DNA from: Candidatus Kapaibacterium sp.
Lineage (GTDB): Bacteria; Bacteroidota; Ignavibacteria; Kapaibacteriales; UBA4661
DNA length: 48,894 nt
Assembly: GCA_025055035.1 (NCBI GenBank)
Contig: JANWZB010000005.1
Location: 1 to 48,894 of the forward strand
Direction of reading: 5' to 3'
Part shown: in pieces, positions 25,694 through 33,948 of the stretch
Numbering within the stretch: the first letter of the stretch is position 1
Layout: each line of letters begins with the position of its first letter
Notes under the pieces: generated by a model
Seen by the model: the letters and a program-made list of their open reading frames with translations, nothing else
What the model was told of the DNA's origin: nothing
Databases searched by the model: none
Program-made: the position numbers and the translations under genes

Positions 25694-26983
25694 CTAGCTG
25701 CCAATATTCATTTCAAGCGATGGCTGCCAGCGTGGCCATGGCTGACCAGTAGAAGGATTGCCAACAGACCAGCGACGCCCACGACCAACATACTCATAGC
25801 GTGCGACACGCTCTAGCGTGATAGCAGGATCGTTTGCTAGAGTGGTAGCCACAGCAGCGGGAATACGCCAGCTTTGCAGAACTTGTGCAATGACCTCAGC
25901 GCGTGGTCGAATACCAAGTTCTGCTTGCATTAATGCTACTTCCTGTGCAGTAATAAGAGGATATCGTGCTGCAGGAGGAAAGAAGTAGTTCGCCGGCGAT
26001 ACAGCTACTGGAGAAAACCAGTTCGACGGTGCACGGCGATTCGTATCGGCGGGGATGCGGTTAGCAATGAAACTTGCAGAGTAACTGTTGAGGTTTTGGA
26101 AAGCATAATAGTTGCGTACACGTGGGTAAATTCCCGGACCTGTGAGGGCATCAATTGTCTGGTAGGTAAGCTCTTGTCCTGCATCGCTTGGTAGATATCC
26201 AGCAGCAAGAAACGGTGCAGCTTGTTGGCGTGTTCCTTGATCGAAATGAATCATGCCAATAAATGAATTGACAAACTTTCGGACTGCTGCACTATCCGGA
26301 AGGAATGTTCCACCAGCGCCAGCACGCACACCAAACATTCCCGCAGGGCTGAATCCCGAAGGCAGTGGCGAAGGGTTAGCGTAGTATTCTGCCCATTTTG
26401 CCCGTGCTTGTAGGAGAAGTTCGATAGCCCGTGTCTTTGCTTGGTCTGGCGTAAGCTTTGCGTTTGTTTTGGGCTCTCGGATTTCCGAGTAAAACTTTGC
26501 GAGGTCGCTGTAGAGAAGTCCACGTATCATAAGCATATTGGCGCTCATCAATGCTTTCGCTTTTGCATCCTGACCGCTATTGCTGCTGAATGTGTTGCGT
26601 TCAATTCCTTGCTCGACAACATCGCACAGTGCAAAGGCACTATAAACTGCCGTAACAATAGTAGAGTTTTGGCTGTTATCGGCGGCAATCGTGTTTTCAT
26701 TGCTAATGCGCACAGCAAATACAAACCCTATGTTCTGGCGATTAGGACTAAACTCTTGCTCTCCTACTAAACCCGACGCCCAGCACATTTCATCGTGGGC
26801 GTTCAATGCTGTTTTTATCATACCCGAAACAGCAAGAACTGTTCCTTCTGGTGTTGTAGCGCGTGGCGCAGAGATGGCTACTTCATCATTCAGTACTCTC
26901 ATGTCGCACGAAGACAAGATAGCAGCACAGGTGATGCTAAGCAGTCCGGCAAGTGTAGAACGATATAAGCAGTGTAGTTTCAT
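25694..26983 (-). CDS. SusD/RagB-like outer-membrane lipoprotein
   Basis: A 429-residue lipoprotein, the substrate-capturing lid of a SusC transporter. The leader MKLHCLYRSTLAGLLSITC is followed by a lipobox (ILSSC), so lipid attachment near residue 26 is expected. The helical TPR-like body includes the usual early segment with ALMSANMLMIRGLLYSDLAKFYSEI and a late RYEYVGRGRRWSVGNP stretch. It is shorter than many SusD proteins. ATG 26983 was chosen because it begins the lipoprotein leader, 43 bases after the susC stop. No glycosidase or polysaccharide lyase is nearby, so the ligand need not be a glycan. Confidence 0.78.
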   Translation of the reverse strand: MKLHCLYRSTLAGLLSITCAAILSSCDMRVLNDEVAISAPRATTPEGTVLAVSGMIKTALNAHDEMCWASGLVGEQEFSPNRQNIGFVFAVRISNENTIAADNSQNSTIVTAVYSAFALCDVVEQGIERNTFSSNSGQDAKAKALMSANMLMIRGLLYSDLAKFYSEIREPKTNAKLTPDQAKTRAIELLLQARAKWAEYYANPSPLPSGFSPAGMFGVRAGAGGTFLPDSAAVRKFVNSFIGMIHFDQGTRQQAAPFLAAGYLPSDAGQELTYQTIDALTGPGIYPRVRNYYAFQNLNSYSASFIANRIPADTNRRAPSNWFSPVAVSPANYFFPPAARYPLITAQEVALMQAELGIRPRAEVIAQVLQSWRIPAAVATTLANDPAITLERVARYEYVGRGRRWSVGNPSTGQPWPRWQPSLEMNIGS

Positions 26984-27026
26984 GGCAATCAAGAAATGAG
27001 GTGAGACAATGCAAAGTACAGACGAA

Positions 27027-30000
27027 CTAGAATCCAAGCATGAGCGATAATGCATAGGAGCGCGGTATACCACCTTCCCATGCATCTTGACCGCGAACCC
27101 AGCCGTTAGCAACACCAAAACCGCTTGTTTCGGCTTCGACATCATACCCACCTTGGTAGCTTGTGAATGTGAGGAGGTTTGAGCCTGTTAGTGAAATAGT
27201 TGCTTTGCGTACAAACGTACCTTGTATCCACTCATATGGAATCGTGTATCCAATGGTAAGTTGACGAACTTTCAGGAAACTTGCATCCTGAACCCAAAAC
27301 TCGGTGTTATTCTGCAGAGCGAATAGTGTATTTGTGCCAGCAGGGTCTGTTGCAGTACCTGCGGGAAGATTCCACAGGTCTTTATGCATACGAACGCTGG
27401 GGCTTGCAAGATCGCGCGACGTAGAGTTTAAGCGCTTATGACCGAATTTTCCGCCAACAAGCGCACGGACAAACAGCCCACCAATATCGAGCTGTGTCGA
27501 AATATTGGCGTCAAGTGGTGCCCATGGTGTTCCCAAGTAGACAAGTGTGCGTGGCGATGCTGGTGAGTACCCCCAAAACCCACTGAGAGGATAACCTTCG
27601 CGAATGCGAGCCGATGGGAGAGGAGCATTAATCGAGCCAGTTGCAATTTCAGCGACTTGATCGCCTGTAATGGGCACAAACAAAGAGTTTACGGTGTTGG
27701 TCAGTGTGGCGGCATTAAGTGCTAAGTTCCATCGAAGGTTTTCTTCTTTAAGAATATCCGCGCTCACGGTTAGTTCGAAGCCAGAGTTGGTCATTGAGCC
27801 AGAATTACGAATATCTCGCGAGAAACCGTTATTGAGCGCTGGGTTGATAGGAATACTTAAGAGCAAATCATCGAACCGTTTGTTGTAGTATGTGAGCTCT
27901 GCTGTGATACGACCATCGAGAAACGACGCATCGACACCCCCTTCTATTTCTGTCAGAACCTCGGGGCGGAGATTCGCATTCCCCGGCACATTCGGTACAA
28001 TGCCACCAGCAGAGCCGTCATAACCAAGGTTATCGAGACGGTATGCAGGGTTCACAAGATACGGTGGAGGTTGTGTGCCCGACTGACCAAATGCTGCTCG
28101 CACACTAATAGCATCAGTGATGATGTATCGGACGTTTGCGCGCGGATAAAAGAAGAATTGCTCTTTGAACGATGTACCTCGGTCGAAACGACCACCGAGC
28201 TGGATAAAGAGGCGCTCTTGGAAACCGATAGTTTCGTTGAAGTATAAACCAAGTGTCCGTACGAGCTGCACAGAGGCAAGCTGACCAAAGAGCGTTGAGC
28301 TATAGCTGCTGACTTTATCTTCTGGTGCAAGAATAGAGCGGGTTTGTAAGCGAATATAGTCGTAGTCCCGTCGATTATCGTCGTACTGCATACCGACAGT
28401 AGATTTGATATATATATCTTCGGACACTTGCCATTGATGATTCACTGCTGCAGTAAGGGTGCGTTGGAGAATCTTTTCATAATCAACGTCTAGGCGCCCT
28501 GTTGGGAATAGGCTAACAAGACCAAACGGATAAATCATTTTACCTTCGGTGCGCGTTTCGTCCACACCAGTGTTGAGGTCGATACTCAAATTGTCCAGAA
28601 TCTTATAGCGAAGGTTGATACTACTGACGATACGTGTTGAGGCGTTTTCACGTCGCAAGGTGGTATATGCATCGGGCGAGCGGATGCCAAGTGTTGTTCG
28701 ACCCGTTCCAAGAAAAGGATTGCGTACGTCTTCGAGCCGCATAAACGGCATAGCAAGGCTTGCCATGCCCCAGCTATTAGGAACAAAGAATCCCGGTGAG
28801 CCGCCGGGTAGCATTTTGCGCGTATCGAATGACAGGTCGATACTTGCGCGAATTTCGAGATTTTCAATAGCAGAGGTGTTGATACCAAGATGTAAACCTG
28901 TTGCATCGAAGCTCGTTCCTTTCTGATGTCCAAGTGTATTTTGCTGGCTAAATGAGCCGTAGTATCCAAAATCTTTATTCCCACCGCGCAAGGTAACAGT
29001 GTGGCGCATGAACGAGCCTTGCTGGAAGGGGGCAAGCAGCCAGTCGTATGCATTGCCATTAGCTTGCCATTGGGAGAGTTCTGCATCGGTGTACGCAAGC
29101 GGTCGTTGAGCTGCTGTAAGGCGGCTGTTGATTGAGTCGCGCCATGCTCTCATTTCATCGTTTGTCCAGTTTGTTTTCTGCGTTGTAACACCACGATGAA
29201 CCTCAGTAATGCCGACGTCGAGATTATAGTCAAGACTGATAGAACCTGTACCACCTTTTTTTGTTGTGATAACGATAACACCGCTAGAAGCACGCGAGCC
29301 ATACAGTGATGCTGCTGCTGCTCCCTTGAGAATTTCCATAGATTCAATATCTTCAGGGTTGATTGCAAGCAAGCCGCGTGTTCCATTACTTGCACCAAAC
29401 GATGCAGAACCGGTGTTGACTCCTGTGGTTGTATTGCGGTTGGAATTGTCGAGAAACACACCATCGACGATAATAAGAGGCTCTGAGGCAGAAAGAATAG
29501 AGTTACCTCCGCGAATACGGAAGCGTATGCCGCCTCCCGGAGCACCATCGGAAGAATAGGCCTCAACGCCCGCAACGCGCCCTATCAGAACGTCCTCAGC
29601 TGTGATGCCTGGTACCTCTTCAATAGGCTTGTTAATCGTAGAACGTGATGTTCCAGTTTCTTTCTGCTTATTATCGACCGATAATCCTGTAATGACAATA
29701 TCTTCGAGATTGAACGATGCCTGCTCAAGTCCAATCTCGATAGTCTGTGTCTCACCAGCTTGTACAGAAATTTTTCGCTCGAATGCGGCATATCCGGGTG
29801 CGCGTGCAAGGAGGATATACTCTTTCCCTGCTGGTACATTTGTGAGTGTGAAGGCTCCACTACGCTGCGAGACCGTGCCAATACGTGTGCCTTTCAAGCT
29901 GACCGAAATACCTGAAAGAGGCTGACCTATCGTTTTGTCAATAATCTTGCCAGAGATAGTGCCCGTCTGTGATAGCGCGTGTGTTGCAAAGAGTGTATGC

Positions 30001-30041
30001 ACTATCACAAGCCAAAAACAACGTTGGAGAAACTGTTGCAT
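27027..30041 (-). CDS. SusC/RagA-type TonB-dependent outer-membrane transporter
   Basis: A 1004-residue TonB-dependent receptor. After a signal peptide (1-24) comes a carboxypeptidase-D-like repeat (GTISGKIIDKTIGQPLSGIS, about 27-110), then the plug with IEEVPGITAEDVLIGRVAGV, RIRGGNSIL and the SusC signature SMEILKGAAAASLYGSRASSG, and a long beta-barrel ending in an aromatic residue (LMLGF). It would import a molecule too large for porins with TonB energy. A strong Shine-Dalgarno (AGGAGGAG, complement of 30046-30053) lies just before ATG. A 108-base gap to the CpeT-like gene upstream may hold its own promoter. Confidence 0.92.
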   Translation of the reverse strand: MQQFLQRCFWLVIVHTLFATHALSQTGTISGKIIDKTIGQPLSGISVSLKGTRIGTVSQRSGAFTLTNVPAGKEYILLARAPGYAAFERKISVQAGETQTIEIGLEQASFNLEDIVITGLSVDNKQKETGTSRSTINKPIEEVPGITAEDVLIGRVAGVEAYSSDGAPGGGIRFRIRGGNSILSASEPLIIVDGVFLDNSNRNTTTGVNTGSASFGASNGTRGLLAINPEDIESMEILKGAAAASLYGSRASSGVIVITTKKGGTGSISLDYNLDVGITEVHRGVTTQKTNWTNDEMRAWRDSINSRLTAAQRPLAYTDAELSQWQANGNAYDWLLAPFQQGSFMRHTVTLRGGNKDFGYYGSFSQQNTLGHQKGTSFDATGLHLGINTSAIENLEIRASIDLSFDTRKMLPGGSPGFFVPNSWGMASLAMPFMRLEDVRNPFLGTGRTTLGIRSPDAYTTLRRENASTRIVSSINLRYKILDNLSIDLNTGVDETRTEGKMIYPFGLVSLFPTGRLDVDYEKILQRTLTAAVNHQWQVSEDIYIKSTVGMQYDDNRRDYDYIRLQTRSILAPEDKVSSYSSTLFGQLASVQLVRTLGLYFNETIGFQERLFIQLGGRFDRGTSFKEQFFFYPRANVRYIITDAISVRAAFGQSGTQPPPYLVNPAYRLDNLGYDGSAGGIVPNVPGNANLRPEVLTEIEGGVDASFLDGRITAELTYYNKRFDDLLLSIPINPALNNGFSRDIRNSGSMTNSGFELTVSADILKEENLRWNLALNAATLTNTVNSLFVPITGDQVAEIATGSINAPLPSARIREGYPLSGFWGYSPASPRTLVYLGTPWAPLDANISTQLDIGGLFVRALVGGKFGHKRLNSTSRDLASPSVRMHKDLWNLPAGTATDPAGTNTLFALQNNTEFWVQDASFLKVRQLTIGYTIPYEWIQGTFVRKATISLTGSNLLTFTSYQGGYDVEAETSGFGVANGWVRGQDAWEGGIPRSYALSLMLGF

Positions 30042-30149
30042 AGTACTCCTCCTGAAAGGAATAAAGTGAGAAGGAACAACAAGGATTCAAGGGTCTGATT
30101 GTGTAGATACCATAGATACCGCGAACGTATCTGAGAATCACACCTAGTA

Positions 30150-31190
30150 CTAGGGCTTATCGGGGATATCGAATAGAGCACCTTCTTTGAGAGTTGCTGA
30201 GCCCTGAACAAAGCGCATGTTGATACCAATCTGCTTTGCTTCTGGATTTGTCCATGTGTAGGCAATAGCTTTAGGATTGCCTTCTTCATAGATTGCAAAC
30301 TTCATAACGGGTAAGCCTGTTTGATATATAACCTGTGCTAGTTCAGCCCAATACTTTGTTGGATATGGCTTACCATCGAGCTCGCCAATGCACTGAATGC
30401 GCTGTCCTTGGTCGTGAAGAGTAACATTGCGCATAACGACATACTGCTCTTTCTCGCCTTCCTTAGGCTCCTTGATGCGAACAGCCATCCACGCTCTAAA
30501 GAAGCGGCAGCGTTTGAGCTTGTGGTGAATTTTAGATTTATGACCAAAAACGTAATTGCCGCTTTCATCGTATGCTTCATCGCGAATCCATAATTCATCG
30601 TGGGTGAGGCGTAGGCTATCCGTGATAAAGATGCGCTTGCCAGAACGCTGGGAGATAACACTACATGTTTTGTCCTTCATGTATCCAATAAATGCATCGC
30701 CCGATGGGGTCTTTTTCCAGTACACCTCGCAACCAGGTGTACGCTTCATCATAGCAGGGGTAAGGCGTGTAAGCTTTTCAGGATGGAGATGGGCATCGTA
30801 GTACAGGCTATCAACGGGAAACGAGTATATATCAAGCTGTATTGCCTGTTCTTGCTGATTCACAGAAAATACATACAAACGCTGACGGTAGACATTGCGT
30901 GGATTGCCATTCATGTACTGCTTCACATACAACACGTGTTCACCGAACGCTGGGAGCTTGACAGGAAAGAAGATAGAGTGGATATGCTCGTGTACGTCTG
31001 GGATTTTGTCCTCACGTTCTTTCCACACTTGCTGGAAGTTATCAAATTCACCAGTAATCATCACCATCATTGTTTTAAGGTCTTCATGCAGGGGTGTCTG
31101 TGCATACAGCATTGCGTCGATACTGTTTGCGTACAGTATAAGCAATGCACAGGCTATTCCAACAACGCCCGCAAAAGAATAGTGCATCAT
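30150..31190 (-). CDS. Exported CpcT/CpeT-like protein with extra C-terminal domain
   Basis: A 346-residue protein with a hydrophobic N-terminus (about 1-31, ending LYAQ) that looks like a signal peptide. Residues 36-235 resemble the CpcT/CpeT chromophore lyase family of cyanobacteria: MITGEFDNFQQVWKERED, then YRQRLYVFS, the central PGCEVYWKK, a KDKTC segment and a DESGNYVFGHK motif. A further 110 residues at the C-terminus are not part of that family in my memory. In cyanobacteria these proteins attach phycobilins; here no phycobiliprotein is encoded, so bilin or other pigment binding in the periplasm is a hypothesis. The gene lies between the flavin oxidase and susC. Confidence 0.68.
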   Translation of the reverse strand: MMHYSFAGVVGIACALLILYANSIDAMLYAQTPLHEDLKTMMVMITGEFDNFQQVWKEREDKIPDVHEHIHSIFFPVKLPAFGEHVLYVKQYMNGNPRNVYRQRLYVFSVNQQEQAIQLDIYSFPVDSLYYDAHLHPEKLTRLTPAMMKRTPGCEVYWKKTPSGDAFIGYMKDKTCSVISQRSGKRIFITDSLRLTHDELWIRDEAYDESGNYVFGHKSKIHHKLKRCRFFRAWMAVRIKEPKEGEKEQYVVMRNVTLHDQGQRIQCIGELDGKPYPTKYWAELAQVIYQTGLPVMKFAIYEEGNPKAIAYTWTNPEAKQIGINMRFVQGSATLKEGALFDIPDKP

Positions 31191-31231
31191 AATTTGATGA
31201 ATAGTGAGTGAAATAGAATTAGCGAGTCTCG

Positions 31232-32626
31232 TTAGATGATACGTTCTACTGCATGTTCGGCAGATTCCAGAGCACCTTCCATGCCGGTATAGCGTAGGGC
31301 AGTATGCTCGCCGGCGAAGAACAGATTGCGCGTAACAATGGGAAAGTGTGGAGCAAACGTTGTGATTTGTCCCGGAGCGAACTTGACATAGCTCCCTCGT
31401 GCAAAGGGGTTACGACCCCAAGAATTGATGCGCACAATTGCGATTGCGCCTTCTGATGCTGGTCGCAAGCGCTTGAGTTCGGACAGTGCTAGCTGGGTAA
31501 TCTGTTGATCTGTAAGCTTATCGAGTGCTACAGCACCAGCGCCATTAACCCACGCTATCATACGCGGTGGTTTTGTGTCCGACGCAGGGAAGATGAAAAT
31601 ACGCTCAAGTGGTGAATCTGTCCACATCGATGCTGGAAGACCATCCTCGAGCCAAAAGGGTTTGGTGATTTCTGCATGGATTTGTGTGATAGTGGTGTAT
31701 TGGATCGTTCGTATAGCGTCAGCTTGAATTCCTGGAAGCGCAGGACTAAAGGCAACAGTATGCAGAGCAGAGAAAGGAATGGTTATAATCGCGTACTTGC
31801 CAAAAAATACAGAGCCGTCAGCACACTGGATTGTGACGCTTTTCCCACGCTGCGTAACAGAACGCACAATTTTCCCACGCTGCACGGGTTGCTTAAGTGC
31901 TTTCGCCATTGCTTCAGGTAGGCGGCTAGAACCACCCTCAATCATCAATGACTTTGTAAAACCACCCTGAGCGAACAGTGTTGCTGAGCGGAATGAGTTG
32001 AGAATCGAGGTGTTCTCGATACCCGGATTATCGCTAGCGATGTTGATGAGTCTCAGAGCTTCTTCTGATGCGCCTTGAGAGAGCAGAAAATCCTTGATTG
32101 AGATGTCGAACGGTGCAAATTCTGGACTGCGCCAGTCGTCGAGGGTCTTCAAAGGACTTTTCCCGCGAAGAAGCATCGATTCAAGATTCATGGGCAATAT
32201 AGAGCGCTCTTTATCGGCAAGCTTGTTGAGTGGTGAGCGCTCCCATGCCGATGATGGAATGCGTTCATCTCCCAAACAAATAAGTGTTTCCGACGAAGAA
32301 CGTGGCTCATCACAGAGCCGCACTCCAAGGCGAGATGCCACCGCAAGTACACGCTTATAACCGTCACCTACTTGTACACCGCCTGTGTCCGGCTTCCATG
32401 CGATGTCATCAAGGGTATAGAGTCGCCCGCCAACCCGTTTGCTTGCTTCGAGAACAAGAACGCTTTTCCCTGCTGCTTCAAGCAGCATTGCTGCATGCAG
32501 CCCTGCTAAGCCTGCACCAACAATTAAAACATCGGCACTACTGTGTGCGGTGTGAATAGTAATATTAGGAAACGGTAGAAGCGAAGTGCTCGCAGCGGCT
32601 TGAAGAAGAAACTGTCGGCGATTCAT
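31232..32626 (-). CDS. Exported flavin amine oxidase-type oxidoreductase
   Basis: A 464-residue flavoenzyme of the monoamine oxidase / phytoene desaturase group. A twin-arginine-like leader (MNRRQFLLQAAASTSLLPF) suggests export of the folded flavoprotein by Tat. FAD features are DVLIVGAGLAGLHAA, ASKRVGGRLYT and the C-terminal LFFAGEHTALRYTGMEGALES. Such enzymes oxidise C-N or C-C bonds next to nitrogen, or desaturate. ATG 32626 is chosen because it begins the Tat motif. It lies 126 bases after the VOC gene and 41 bases before the CpeT-like gene, so an oxidative step outside the cytoplasm before uptake is plausible. Confidence 0.83.
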   Translation of the reverse strand: MNRRQFLLQAAASTSLLPFPNITIHTAHSSADVLIVGAGLAGLHAAMLLEAAGKSVLVLEASKRVGGRLYTLDDIAWKPDTGGVQVGDGYKRVLAVASRLGVRLCDEPRSSSETLICLGDERIPSSAWERSPLNKLADKERSILPMNLESMLLRGKSPLKTLDDWRSPEFAPFDISIKDFLLSQGASEEALRLINIASDNPGIENTSILNSFRSATLFAQGGFTKSLMIEGGSSRLPEAMAKALKQPVQRGKIVRSVTQRGKSVTIQCADGSVFFGKYAIITIPFSALHTVAFSPALPGIQADAIRTIQYTTITQIHAEITKPFWLEDGLPASMWTDSPLERIFIFPASDTKPPRMIAWVNGAGAVALDKLTDQQITQLALSELKRLRPASEGAIAIVRINSWGRNPFARGSYVKFAPGQITTFAPHFPIVTRNLFFAGEHTALRYTGMEGALESAEHAVERII

Positions 32627-32752
32627 GCTAGAGCAATCGTTGCTAAGAGTAAAAACAAAACATAACAACACACAGACAGATGTAGCATCAATAGGTGCGA
32701 GTATGCTGCTGTGAAGAGCAGCGCATGTATACGGTAGTGCTGTGTAAAGGTG

Positions 32753-33883
32753 TTAGTTATTGACGCGGATGATTTCAAGCTTTGTAGCGGGCTTATAGTT
32801 GAATTGCGTTGGTGCTTTTTCAATGATTTGCCATGTTGCTCCGTCTGGTCCTCGAAAAACGAAACATCGCTCACCAAACTCATTATTTTGAATTGCTGTA
32901 GGCTGAATTCCTTGCTTTTTGACTAATCCGTACACGAGGTCGAGCTTTGGTGTCCAAAGAGAATGTAACGTAATACCAAGCTCACCAACACGCTGTTGGG
33001 CGCTTTTGTCAGGTTTGGGAGCTTGAGGAATAAAAAACTTGAGCTTGCCGCAGATATTATTGGGAGAGACAAAACCTTTGTAGATGTGAGAATAGCCTAG
33101 TGGCATATCGAAGACGCGCTGAGGACCTCTGAGCCAGTCGCCATCAATCTCAGCATCTTTTTCTGGTCGAAATCCTAATGCATCACGATAGTAATTGGTA
33201 ACGTCCATACTCGGTCCGGCGATGAAGAAATCATGGTGCGTAAATTCGCTTGTTTGTAGTGGTGCAGCGGGATTGATAGTGCCATATCCCGGAATCGTGT
33301 AGCCGTAGCGCTGAAAAAACACATGGTTAAAGAACTCACCATATACGACAGTTTCGCGCACACCAACAGGGCGATGGAAGAAATCAGGACTTTTATCGCT
33401 GAGCTTGTACAAATCATCAAAGATAGGCTCAATTGGTAGCCAAGGGCGAGCAAGAGCGCGTTCTGCTTTATACACGTCAACAATCCGTATGATGTCCTTC
33501 GTCATCATAACTGCCATACGGCTTCCAATTGTTTCAGGGATGGAATATCCCACACCACGTCCAAGAGGCTTGCCCCAGACCATTATCCGTAGTAATCCGT
33601 GCGTATCAATCTCGCCGTTTTGTAAGCGATATGCTTTGAGTGTTGTTTCAATACCATAGAGACTTTTGACCTGTGCTGCAGAAAGTACGGCGCTATCACG
33701 TACTGTAAAGCCAAATTCAGCAAAGTATCGCAAAGCATAGTCAGGTTTGTCTGTTGCGAGAAAGACTTCATAGACACCTGAAATACCAGTGTCTAGTAGA
33801 GTATCGCGCGATGTTCCCTGTGCTACGCCTATGTGCGGCGCTACGTATGTTCCAATAAGTAGAAAAGCCAGAAAGAAGCGCAT
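32753..33883 (-). CDS. Exported VOC-superfamily protein, two modules
   Basis: A 376-residue protein with a signal peptide (MRFFLAFLLIGTYVAPHIGVAQ), so placed in the periplasm or beyond. Two VOC modules are visible: GVYEVFLATDKPDYALRYF near the N-terminus, and THHDFFIAGPSMDVTNYYRD in the second half, closing with CFVFRGPDGATWQIIE. Metal ligands were not assigned. An upstream in-frame ATG at 33895 is possible, but 33883 gives a cleaner leader. Secreted VOC proteins are uncommon, since most known members act in the cytoplasm. It could bind or oxidatively cleave the imported molecule. Confidence 0.7.
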   Translation of the reverse strand: MRFFLAFLLIGTYVAPHIGVAQGTSRDTLLDTGISGVYEVFLATDKPDYALRYFAEFGFTVRDSAVLSAAQVKSLYGIETTLKAYRLQNGEIDTHGLLRIMVWGKPLGRGVGYSIPETIGSRMAVMMTKDIIRIVDVYKAERALARPWLPIEPIFDDLYKLSDKSPDFFHRPVGVRETVVYGEFFNHVFFQRYGYTIPGYGTINPAAPLQTSEFTHHDFFIAGPSMDVTNYYRDALGFRPEKDAEIDGDWLRGPQRVFDMPLGYSHIYKGFVSPNNICGKLKFFIPQAPKPDKSAQQRVGELGITLHSLWTPKLDLVYGLVKKQGIQPTAIQNNEFGERCFVFRGPDGATWQIIEKAPTQFNYKPATKLEIIRVNN

Positions 33884-33948
33884 TATGATATCCATGCTAG
33901 TGATAGTAGAACAACGGGAGACTGCAAATCGAGCTACACTGCGTGTAG

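Noticed and set aside
25694-30041. Polysaccharide utilisation locus
   Set aside because: SusC/SusD are present, but no glycoside hydrolase, lyase, sulfatase or sugar transporter is encoded anywhere near.
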